Of a DNA stretch of 64,000 nucleotides, positions 38,801 to 42,769 are shown piece by piece. The notes below the pieces were generated by a model that saw only the letters and a program-made list of their open reading frames with translations, was not told the origin of the DNA and did not search any database. The stretch is from Petrosia ficiformis. Lineage: Eukaryota; Porifera; Demospongiae; Haplosclerida; Petrosiidae. How positions within the stretch are numbered: position 1 is the first letter of the stretch; each line of letters opens with the position of its first letter. The position numbers were made by a program, and so were the translations under genes. The stretch covers positions 4,762,001 through 4,826,000 of the forward strand of contig OX345640.1 in NCBI GenBank assembly GCA_947044365.1, in the 5' to 3' direction.

Positions 38801-40173
38801 AGTATTTAAATGTACTGTACATGTAAGGGATCTAGAAATACTATTGCATAAAATGTTTTTATGAATATACTCATGCAATTACACGTTTAAATCTATGGAT
38901 GATAGGGAAAGTTTCTACTACATGTACATGTACATGTAGGTCATAGAAATGTACAACTACAAATCACTTGTTATAATATCCTCACCATCCCCCGTACAGA
39001 GTAGTATAGAAAATCTCCTTTACTCTACTATACATGTACATGTACATGTATTTTATTATCAAATACATGAATTATTAATACCTACCAAAGCTGCAAAGTA
39101 TTCTGTCTCTGTATTTTGTCCACCATTAGCTTTAATCACATCTGAAACAGCTGCTAAAACTGCACATATCTGGTGAGAAAAGATTATATTATCTAAAATA
39201 ATGGATTTTTTAAAACGCAAGTACAATAAACATTACACATTGTAAATTTGTAATTAATTAACTATTAATACGTGATGATTATCATTAACCTCCCGATGGC
39301 TTTCCACAGGAGAATTCCACAGTCGTTTTACCTGACCAAACACAGGATTAGAAGTCTCAATTAAACTATACACAGAACTATTTACTCCACTCTGACTGCC
39401 TTCATTAAACTCATGTTCTCCCTCCTCTGATTGTAAGATAAGATCTCCTTGAAAAGCATCATGAGTAGCAAGTAGATCAGTTGTGAGTTCTAATTTTGAG
39501 CCACTCTCTTCTCCCTAAAGATATACATGTACATACACAATGTACACATAAATTAGAACCCTCTAACATTGACCTCCTTGGGAATTTTGTCCTGATTATA
39601 ACAGCATCAGACATCAGATATGCACAATTGATTACATGTCCTTAAACTTTTTAATTCATACCAAGGAGCCACTCAGATTAATTTTTGCTTACTAGGGTCT
39701 CAAATAATTGATCAATTGATTAGGAAGGGTCTTATCACTGCTGGAGGGATAGCGCCAGCTGCTAGACAAAAAGACACGTTCAGCCTACAATTACTATAAA
39801 CAGGTCAGAAATAGTATCAACTTGCACCTTGAGTAGGTGTGGTAAATGATATAGATTAGAATCCTAATAACAAAAGACCCTAGGATCAAAGACATGCCCT
39901 CTCGAAATATTCGAGGTGTCGTGTATCCAAGTTGACCTCAGAAATGCATCACTGTTTAATATTAAATATGCCATCAGCAGCCATGATAAAATTCATGGTC
40001 ATGCATACTACAACATAATTAATAAACTTTCAAATTACCTGAACTAGATGATTCCCAAATCGTCCTTTGGCTGCATCACGATGTTTACGAGACACAGGGT
40101 TGCTTCCACCACTTTGCCCTTTCTTCCAACGTTTAACGTTTTTACCTCTTTTAACACGAACTCTACCATTCAT
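2126..40173 (-). CDS. RRP12: RRP12-like ribosome biogenesis HEAT-repeat protein (24 exons, 3' end missing)
   Basis: RRP12 is a nucleolar HEAT-repeat protein needed for pre-40S (and 60S) maturation and export. Exons, in gene order: 40039-40173, 39290-39514, 39086-39169, 38221-38297, 38050-38155, 37378-37494, 36476-36602, 36138-36205, 36037-36090, 35388-35486, 34238-34329, 33571-33682, 32920-33053, 9397-9511, 8779-8879, 7962-8003, 7304-7490, 6703-6865, 6063-6211, 4503-4664, 3648-3806, 2704-2784, 2543-2651, 2126-2233. They total 2806 bases (935 codons) with every phase consistent. Landmarks known from the family appear in order: basic N-terminus [93 protein letters not shown]. The start Met precedes the expected basic segment. 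The acidic/basic C-terminus lies off the left edge. One intron is 23.4 kb and carries other genes. Confidence 0.95.
3880..4320. repeat. Minisatellite in an RRP12 intron
   Basis: About a dozen copies of a roughly 31-base unit built on TCTGTCAATAACTGAGAACC alternate two linker types (CATACAAAGT and CATGTACGTGTAGT), giving a higher-order unit near 62 bases. It lies between RRP12 exons 3648-3806 and 4503-4664. Confidence 0.92.
4665..6062. repeat. RRP12 intron with a (CA)n microsatellite at about 5257-5336
   Basis: This 1.4-kb intron contains a near-perfect CA run of about 80 bases at 5257-5336, a short AAT run near 5640 and a TA run near 5900. No exon or element is otherwise visible. Open frames across the CA run are artefacts of the repeat. 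Confidence 0.85.
8004..8778. other. RRP12 intron, no gene seen
   Basis: The intron lies between the exons at 8779-8879 and 7962-8003. It includes a locally CG-richer patch near 8385-8480 and a (TA)n run near 8495, possibly a decayed transposon. No reading frame or terminal repeat is clear enough to name. Confidence 0.5.
10358..14131 (-). CDS. Beta-helix/multi-TM membrane protein, copy 1 (intact, 1257 aa)
   Basis: I do not recognise a named family. The N-terminus is a signal peptide (about residues 1-18). Residues about 20-740 are repetitive, with N-glycosylation sequons and short hydrophobic strands resembling a right-handed parallel beta-helix (pectin-lyase fold). Residues about 740-850 are Cys-rich and include the signature [18 protein letters not shown], then CGICPNDN. 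About 860-1195 holds roughly 8-9 hydrophobic segments, with a loop [21 protein letters not shown] between early TMs and FRFW/YRFW and GPYKKR motifs later. A charged cytoplasmic tail of about 60 residues ends ILNLMDSN. It is one uninterrupted frame. It could be an adhesion or receptor-like protein; function is unknown. It is closest to the broken copy next door at 14285-17826. Confidence 0.9.
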   Translation of the reverse strand: MELSAVLYFCLLITLSKSEEYYVSAPNGTGCPVNKNIVCHNLSYYVNQSEVFLTSNTVLTFLEGTHILEQDEPVVVRGVSNLTLQGLGEMEDGFHWTVRQSNVFITCEGSKSGIFITDFFNITISKLTIIECGVQIKEGLLEYVESNYSVERYNWEYAVGNVSSHSLLLLNGSNVIINELSIQNGTGYGLTSVNVYDISMNMSYFSRNNYIECTSLLSAECRGGNVRIAYIASTECPHDVADTSLVSIMDTSFSFGLNVGNPQIEKIKTYDFGGFGGGLAIFAANYNCSKYEFQLENIQAYKNTALFGGNIAMYVLPVSLKIVNLNSTYGNHYLPPNFNVDLFGAGLYLGVTRELPVGLSSELIITNSRFTNGSAQSATGMKLITYTDNAWANITIESCTLSHNTGWLGNGIMWIEKQNTISSNDLVLHMRDINVFDNGVQRKGQDDFDFFGAVILLNTICYVSDLRVFNHPITGMTLFNTFVHFSGYNLFQNNSYYNGGGMTLLGSSSLILHPATNISFIENHANGAQYDATGYGGAIYIPIEITKTFIPPCFFQIYDPTVLETLNITIYAIDNTADITGTFLSGGQLNVCDFVVKSAYTYCVDRKNPSCALSVLKELLYPKPPDDDHYFISSVPIGVTLCQNDKPIPNIFKSISTLPGKAFNISLTTVGENVGISPGKIIVTVLNCTADNSISEVDTFTKETENKCANETFTLNGNDFTNRLCMILTTPKRVPYNYILPVKIFVEFEPCPDGFSIYNEICDCNEYIRNAGATCDINTTSITTDGNIWIGYDNSSNCTLVSGHCPYDYCVDKKVNFSIDTTDLQCNYHRSGILCGECAEGYSLLLGGNKCGICPNDNYLSLLLVFGVAGVALVVLLIGLNLTVSVGTINGLIFYANIVKLNEDIFFPRGPIPFLSYFISWINLDLGIETCFYEGMTPYAKVWLQFAFPVYIWLIIGLIIIMSRYSSKVARLVGTEAVPILATLLLLSYTKIIRTLVLSLRQATLHCNSSPVTVWQFDGSIHYFQTSHTLLVVFAISLSLFLVLPYTLFLILLPIVEKVFSNCGRLWLNVLKPFCDAYSGPFKDHYRFWSGILIVARVLISVVIIPATEAPITLYSISFGVIILLTFALDISGPYKKRYLNVFESWFLANILGLSILALGGNDMAVLGSKISISLVFVSFVVIVIIHILARLKTYASHFKYNRLSEDQEMDKKPRNELEVLDGSGEQRSLLIQSSSNIQKQSYSHYRDSILNLMDSN
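14285..17826 (-). pseudogene. Beta-helix/multi-TM membrane protein, copy 2 (frameshifted pseudogene)
   Basis: This is a recent duplicate of copy 1 in its first two thirds (near-identical DNA). Two length differences break it. Near 16372 it lacks 5 bases relative to copy 1, ending the first frame (493 residues). Near 15810 it lacks 8 bases, ending the second (175 residues). The third frame (511 residues) restores the Cys signature and TM block but stops at 14285 inside the last TM, so the cytoplasmic tail is lost. From the IIRI segment onward the sequence is no longer close to copy 1, which points to a mosaic origin. The start Met and signal peptide ([12 protein letters not shown]) look normal. 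Indels from a sequencing or assembly error are possible, but the missing tail argues for decay. Confidence 0.88.
17827..19132. other. Spacer within the RRP12 intron, no gene seen
   Basis: There is no credible coding frame here. A 200-base stretch around 18280-18480 has short opposed repeats (ACAGCAC/GTGCTGT and similar) and may be a decayed element, but I cannot bound it. Confidence 0.5.
19125..19480. mobile_element. hAT-like MITE (340 bp) with 8-bp target duplication
   Basis: Terminal inverted repeats CAGTGGCGTAAC (19133) and GTTACGCCACTA (ending 19472) bound a 340-base non-coding element. The flanking 8-mers GAGCTGAG (19125-19132) and GGGCTGAG (19473-19480) differ at one base and fit the 8-bp duplication typical of hAT transposition. 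The interior is AT-rich with no transposase frame, so it must have been moved in trans. Confidence 0.85.
19990..20110 (-). pseudogene. Relic of the 5' flank of a membrane-family gene
   Basis: This resembles the DNA just upstream of copy 1 (about 14146-14280). Shared blocks in the same order are TGGCTTCCTAC, ACACTC, GTTATNTAAACAGCA, and a GACTCT...TGAAGGG block. No coding part remains, so it marks a deleted or decayed family member. Confidence 0.5.
20590..20719. repeat. Palindromic element with CG-rich loop
   Basis: Perfect 31-base arms (20590-20620 and 20689-20719) carry CTCGGTGTGTATCAGC and its complement. The loop contains a second, imperfect CG-rich inverted repeat (CCCTCGGCTTCGCCTCGGG). 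The plan is the same as at 229-331 and in the arms at 49900-50431. Confidence 0.85.
20796..20895. repeat. (TA)n microsatellite
   Basis: Several interrupted TA runs spread over about 100 bases. The open frames crossing it on both strands are low-complexity artefacts. Confidence 0.9.
21320..21430 (-). pseudogene. Relic of a membrane-family gene 5' end
   Basis: Blocks match the start of copy 1 in order: AGAAAGGTCAGCATAGTGTTA (copy 1 has AGAAAGGTCAACACAGTGTTA), then a GGGCATCCAATTCCATT block (copy 1: GGACATCCAGTTCCATT) and a GAAACATAGTGCT block (copy 1: GAAACATAGTACT). These encode the signal-peptide junction and the first conserved strand. The remainder of the gene is gone. This is a fifth, deleted family member. 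Confidence 0.65.
21441..21498. repeat. Perfect 26-bp inverted repeat
   Basis: Arms at 21441-21466 and 21473-21498 are exact reverse complements around the 6-base loop GACAAA. It immediately adjoins the relic gene 5' end. Confidence 0.92.
22025..25723 (-). pseudogene. Beta-helix/multi-TM membrane protein, copy 3 (two nonsense codons)
   Basis: A single frame of 1233 codons has the same plan as the intact copies: signal peptide [13 protein letters not shown], beta-helix ectodomain, [20 protein letters not shown] block, tail ending LLEYEPLK. It is interrupted only by TAA at 24440-24442 and TGA at 22754-22756. Codon-by-codon alignment with copy 4 shows the TGA stands where copy 4 has an Arg codon (CGA, a C-to-T change). 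Around the TAA several neighbouring codons also differ. No frameshift is present. The fragments (427, 553 and 242 residues) would not fold as one chain unless stops are read through. It is probably a young pseudogene. Confidence 0.88.
25916..29656 (-). CDS. Beta-helix/multi-TM membrane protein, copy 4 (intact, 1246 aa)
   Basis: One uninterrupted frame with the family plan. The hydrophobic leader lies within the first 28 residues (an inner Met at residue 4 is an alternative start). The beta-helix-like, glycan-rich ectodomain runs to about residue 760, followed by a Cys-rich stalk with [18 protein letters not shown]. About 8-9 TM segments lie at about 860-1190, and a charged tail ends LLEYEPID. 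The N-terminal 430 residues are almost identical to copy 3. The [18 protein letters not shown] block and the Cys/TM1-TM4 block are nearly identical in all four copies, while the middle ectodomain matches only copy 3. Role unknown. Confidence 0.9.
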   Translation of the reverse strand: MCNMVGIGQNLLIALVGFFGLIGNSISSHYHISAPGGTPCPMDTSCYNLSHVITHSDIFLTSNTVLTFLEGTHILEQDEPVVVSGVSNLTLQGKGEMEDGFHWTVRQSNVIIKCQGSVGGFVYNESSVCIEGLTITECGASISGNVLENRFNPFNNGLYSASYNFTFYSQVNASLYFIDSYIVGFKEVSIQNCSGSCVLFINVLTIVMDEVYIAHGSPEDYNTLRCCDSLEDNIPACIGGNALFFYLDSPECNYDLNNNTSTLTVQDSMFSFGAGPPLSEAILGGITIVDLMVANLTVVFDSVVMFENTGGNLAVLTTYSDFSFNNITSAGANKYLCPIATLNIAFKISVTNELTCQPTETDGYSYTSSLVNIDKSQFYGNLAIDSAGINIDTSFVVAFSLTGAFLNVSMSNSLMFENRAALASCIGSGSVVTYPAVVNVHLTNVSISNNNFYNSRRLAYLGIPPSCVLFINTPVASFDNVTISNHNLLGIFAQTSSLYFIGETIIRNNSGTLGGGLMLRSNSDFVLFPNANVSFIDNRAERGAGIYVDQQRVQAILYRLCFYQVAGNPNSSNAVLYFSGNLATVTGDVVYGGDVDNCLLFYQSLVFPSIAYFNILFKYNNHSALRAISSDAIQLCFCDHEMPLCNASNIITSSVYPGWHVNVSVVAIGQYGGLTTGTVRVESIDSSYNEAIPANCTNILLQVHDIQNVSSFLPNDNLAVSFQLHIDTAYMLENNLSLTVVIPVMPCPPGFAVNSSFICQCVSVIEEKDANVTCNIDDESISHNGDIWIGFDTDENCTIVSLDCPFDYCHRNKVSFNILEPDPQCNFHRSGILCGECAEGHSLLLGSNKCGICPNDNYLSLLLVFGVAGIALVILLIGLNLTVSVGTINGLIFYANIVKLNENIFLANGPIPFLSQFISWINLDLGIETCFYEGMTPYAKVWLQFVFPIYIWLIIILIIIVSHYSSRVSKLVGSNAVPVLATLVLLSYVKIIRTYVLATRVSYLYCENESVEIVWSVDGNLSYWNSKHTILVAFSIFVFIFTVLPFTVFIIFVPLLERKIPQRCTSLWLRFLKPVTDAYCGPYNDKHRYWIGMGFLARLVIAVAVPLLGNNDSLLVVFFVTLFLLSLFAMFDGSYRHKILNVLEVWAYGNVLGITVVALAGQVMIGTIVSVSLILATFIVVVIGHFIWQCKKIKELCFPSSLPPSLTESKEENPKHERVMSDIANSYDEDDFVHFRESLLEYEPID
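31105..31320 (+). mobile_element. tRNA-derived SINE-like element, copy 1
   Basis: A 216-base unit recurs at 33919-34134. Its core (31178-31250) folds as a full 73-nt cloverleaf: acceptor GCCTTGG/CTGAGGC, D stem GCTC/GAGC, anticodon stem TCTGT/ACAGA with loop CTGGAGT, T arm GTGGG-TTCGAAT-CCCAC. It also supplies pol III A and B boxes. The anticodon reads GGA (Ser), yet the variable loop is 5 nt, unlike class II serine tRNAs. The 3' flank contains the complement of CACCTGAGG followed by a CTTT repeat. Shared flanks outside the cloverleaf argue for a SINE over a working tRNA gene, which remains the alternative. Confidence 0.72.
33919..34134 (+). mobile_element. tRNA-derived SINE-like element, copy 2
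   Basis: Second copy, in the RRP12 intron between exons 34238-34329 and 33571-33682. The cloverleaf core is 33992-34064. Substitutions in the D loop (GCTCGGTTGG) and T stem/B box (GTGTGTTCAAAT) weaken the tRNA fold, as expected for an old copy. The 3' self-complementary pair CACCTGAGGCAA/TTGCCTCAGGTG is perfect here. Confidence 0.75.
35898..35997 (+). mobile_element. tRNA-derived SINE-like element, 5'-truncated copy 3
   Basis: Only the B-box end (CGTGGGTTCAAATCCCACC), the self-complementary TGAGGCAA/TTTGCCTCA segment, the CTTT repeat and the CATCATGTA end remain. 5' truncation is typical of LINE-mobilised SINEs. Confidence 0.7.
37021..37202. repeat. 59-bp tandem repeat, three copies
   Basis: Three head-to-tail units of 59 bases are virtually identical. 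Each joins GATGAGG, a run of ACATGT hexamers and GTTGCACACGTTAATTTAT. They lie in the RRP12 intron between exons 37378-37494 and 36476-36602. Confidence 0.93.
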
Positions 40174-40310
40174 TGTCACAGGTACACGTGGTTAACTGAG
40201 TAATAAACGAGCCCCACCCATTACTGATTAATTATGGAGTACCCCTTTTTAAAGAGGTTTTCTGATAATGATAATAAAAAAATTATCATCTTAATTAAAT
40301 TAACAATTAA
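40174..40310 (-). promoter_or_regulatory. 137-bp CLUAP1-RRP12 spacer
   Basis: This is the whole interval between the CLUAP1 stop and the RRP12 start, both on the minus strand. It contains an imperfect GATAAT/ATTATC hairpin, an E-box CACGTG near 40186 and a pyrimidine-rich ATTATCATTATCAG, but no AATAAA or ATTAAA on the transcribed strand. It must hold the RRP12 promoter, or the two genes share a transcript. Confidence 0.5.
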
Positions 40311-41462
40311 TTAAAAGTTATCTTCATCATCTGAAGTACCTCTTTGAATTTCAATCCCACTAGGTTCTAAATCATCTTCGTCTTCTTCTTCATTCAACAC
40401 TTCTCCTAAATGTCCACTGCCTGAACTCAAGGATACACTTCCGTCATCACTATCAATGTCTTCCCCTGTCATTGTCCCAATAATACGAGGTTCTTCTTGT
40501 CTTGATAACTCATCCAAACCAATCATTTCATCTTGTAACAGGTTATCATGTAGAGTTTTTTGATTCTCCTCCTGCATTTGAATTTTGACCTTCCTCAAAG
40601 TATCCTCATGTTCTTCTAGTCTGTCTTGTTCAACACGCTTTTGATCTTCTAGTTGTTGTTCTAAGTACGTCAAGTTACGAAATTTCTCAACATATAATTC
40701 ATACTGACGCTGTAACTCAGTCTCCAATCGTTCGTACTCATCCATAAAAGCTGGACGAACATTAGCAAGGCTTTGCAATCTTTTTCTATTTCTTTCCAAT
40801 TCTTGTTTCTTCTTCTCTATCTTAACTTCCAAATTGGCTTCATCACTAGCTAAATTATCAATTCGTTGGTTGATTCTATGTACCTCATTATTGACGGACT
40901 CTGTTGACTGTTCAATACCCTTTTCAATCTCATCAATATCAACTGATCTTGAAACAGCAATTCGTCTTGCTTCTCTTAACTCAACTTCTTGTCCTAACAG
41001 ATCATATAACTTTGCTCCTTTGCTGGTGATTTCCGAGGCAAGCTGACGACAAGCTTTTAGATCCGTGGTTTTATTTGACAATTCTGTAGTTCCAGTCTCT
41101 ACATCTTGGTAATTATCAGACGTGTCTTCATTAGAACGTATTGCAGAGTACAATAAAGAAGTGATTTTCAGGAGTTCCTTGACAGCGTATCCATCAGCAC
41201 CATACAGTTTTCTTGTGTTTAGTTTTATATGAGCTTTTGTAGCCATTAGTTGAGCAGCTGATTTGACAAATATGACTCTATCTTGTTCTGTTTCTACATC
41301 AGTTGATATGTCAGCTGAAGGTTCATATCGATGAATCAACCAGGTGAGGATTTCAGCTACCAATGGAAAATTAGGTTGTCGAAAGTTTTCCATAGAAATT
41401 AGCCTGGGATATCCCAGAGTATACAGCATCTCTGTGAAGTTCCTGAGTTCTCTGTATGACAT
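40311..41462 (-). CDS. CLUAP1: Clusterin-associated protein 1 / IFT38
   Basis: CLUAP1 (IFT38, qilin) is a subunit of intraflagellar transport complex B, needed to build cilia. The 383-residue frame begins MSYRELRNFTEMLYTLGYPR, the family's conserved opening. It continues with the calponin-homology-like N-terminal domain (to about residue 125; ATKAHIKLNTRKLYGADGY), then DLKACRQLASEITSKGAKLYDLL. A long coiled coil (about 170-310) includes LASDEANLEVKIEKKKQELE and YLEQQLEDQ, and the acidic tail ends TSDDEDNF. Length is slightly under the vertebrate protein. It is a single exon, unlike its neighbours. It shares a short divergent promoter with the gene at 41662 and lies 137 bp before RRP12. Confidence 0.97.
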   Translation of the reverse strand: MSYRELRNFTEMLYTLGYPRLISMENFRQPNFPLVAEILTWLIHRYEPSADISTDVETEQDRVIFVKSAAQLMATKAHIKLNTRKLYGADGYAVKELLKITSLLYSAIRSNEDTSDNYQDVETGTTELSNKTTDLKACRQLASEITSKGAKLYDLLGQEVELREARRIAVSRSVDIDEIEKGIEQSTESVNNEVHRINQRIDNLASDEANLEVKIEKKKQELERNRKRLQSLANVRPAFMDEYERLETELQRQYELYVEKFRNLTYLEQQLEDQKRVEQDRLEEHEDTLRKVKIQMQEENQKTLHDNLLQDEMIGLDELSRQEEPRIIGTMTGEDIDSDDGSVSLSSGSGHLGEVLNEEEDEDDLEPSGIEIQRGTSDDEDNF

Positions 41463-41531
41463 TCTAAAGACTAAAGTGATACAGTGTGGTGTTTATTATA
41501 GGTAAACATCTCCTTGGATACAAATAATGTT

Positions 41532-41543
41532 TGCGCATGCGCA
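41532..41543. promoter_or_regulatory. NRF1-type palindromic site in a bidirectional promoter
   Basis: TGCGCATGCGCA is a perfect self-complementary match to the NRF1 consensus. It sits in the 199-bp gap between the divergent starts of CLUAP1 (41462) and the small membrane protein (41662), in otherwise AT-rich DNA. NRF1 commonly drives CpG-type housekeeping promoters; use here is inference. Confidence 0.7.
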
Positions 41544-41661
41544 GTTATATACCAGCCCCACCCTAATTCTTTGCAAAATTAAAACTAAAAGGCAAGAGGT
41601 GGGAGTTATGTATTTGATGGAAAGATGCTTATTTTAGTGTCTTTATTCTTTTTTAAAGGAA

Positions 41662-42629
41662 ATGTCAATTTGGAGCAATTTTTGGGCTTTGTTAATCTAC
41701 TTTGGAATTTTCACATTTTTGCTAGAATTATTTTTAATCATAATTTTTATCATTCGATACAAAACCACTGGCAAGAGATTGAAAAAGAGAACAACAAGAA
41801 TAGACAGAAGAGGTAACAATGCTATCATGTACTTAAAACAACTAATTGAACTAGCTTTAGTGTATATTTAGTTTTCTGTTTATTGATCAAGATTATGAGT
41901 TCTGTATAAATATTAGTTTGCAAAATAGTTAGACTATTTATATTTGCTAAGTTGGATCTTAACCAATAGCATAGTTTAATCCTAAAGGTGTGGCACTTTT
42001 CTCTGTGCCTACTCATGATTATGAAAATGATTAGGACTGAAGAAAGCAGTAACATATATAAATGAAGACTTAAAGTCCTACCATCATCTGCAGTCTGGGT
42101 ACACCACTGGTCTTAATAGTAATGTTCTTATCTATGCACAATATATTTGTATAATTTGTATATCAATTACTGTTGTTTTAGTTTGCTATCCCTATAATAA
42201 AATCCCTTTTAGTAAGGCATTCTGAACTGAACTAAACTACAACTAAAATAACGTAACTAAAATGAAAATTAGTCAATAATGGGCACTTTAGTAAATCCTT
42301 TTAGTAAATTTTAACAATAACTGTAACTAAAACCATGAGAAACTAGATTTATTATTAATATAACTAAGAGTAGGCATTATTGGCATACTAAAATAATAAT
42401 AATAATATTGATTTCAACCTCTTCTGCAGAGGTTTTCGTGGATGACCATCAAAAGAGATCTAGATCTAAAAGATGGATGGACAGACAGTCAAGTATACTT
42501 AGTGAAATGCCAAAACTTCCTAGAGCACAACTGCAAAGCGAAAACTCTCAGTCGTATGAAGAAGTGACTACAAAATATGAAACCAGTATTCATTATTATG
42601 CACAACCATACATCCTGTCAAATGATTAA
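41662..42629 (+). CDS. Small single-pass membrane protein, unknown (2 exons, 116 aa)
   Basis: Not recognised. Exon 1 is 41662-41812 (donor AG|GTAACA) and exon 2 is 42430-42629 (acceptor TTCTGCAG). The phase-1 join reads DRREVFVDD, giving 116 residues. A long hydrophobic stretch (about residues 8-32, WALLIYFGIFTFLLELFLII) is followed at once by a strongly basic segment (KTTGKRLKKRTTRIDRR), so the tail is probably cytosolic. The tail ends with several tyrosines (SYEEVTTKYETSIHYYAQPY). There is no signal peptide apart from the TM. It diverges from CLUAP1, so co-expression with a cilium gene is conceivable. It converges with the acetyltransferase gene ending at 42770. Splicing is the weakest part of the call. 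Confidence 0.68.
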
Positions 42630-42769
42630 TTATAAAATTTTATTTCACAATTTGTAAATGTCAACAGAGTCATGAAATTGACCATCCTCAGTATCTTAAG
42701 TATATATCATCAACTTGATGTTTTCATCATAAAAAAAGAAAATATCATAAAATTTACATTTCTGTATTC

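Larger units (their letters stand above)
29800..39060. repeat. Dispersed (ACATGT)n palindromic hexamer arrays
   Basis: Dozens of short runs of the self-complementary hexamer ACATGT (often written TACATGTACATG) are scattered through this stretch, mostly in RRP12 introns. Notable clusters lie near 29825-29860, 31370-31395, 33070-33170, 33830-33865, 35040-35075, 35630-35710 and 37015-37205. They are sparse in the coding array before and in the GNAT cluster after. Confidence 0.9.
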
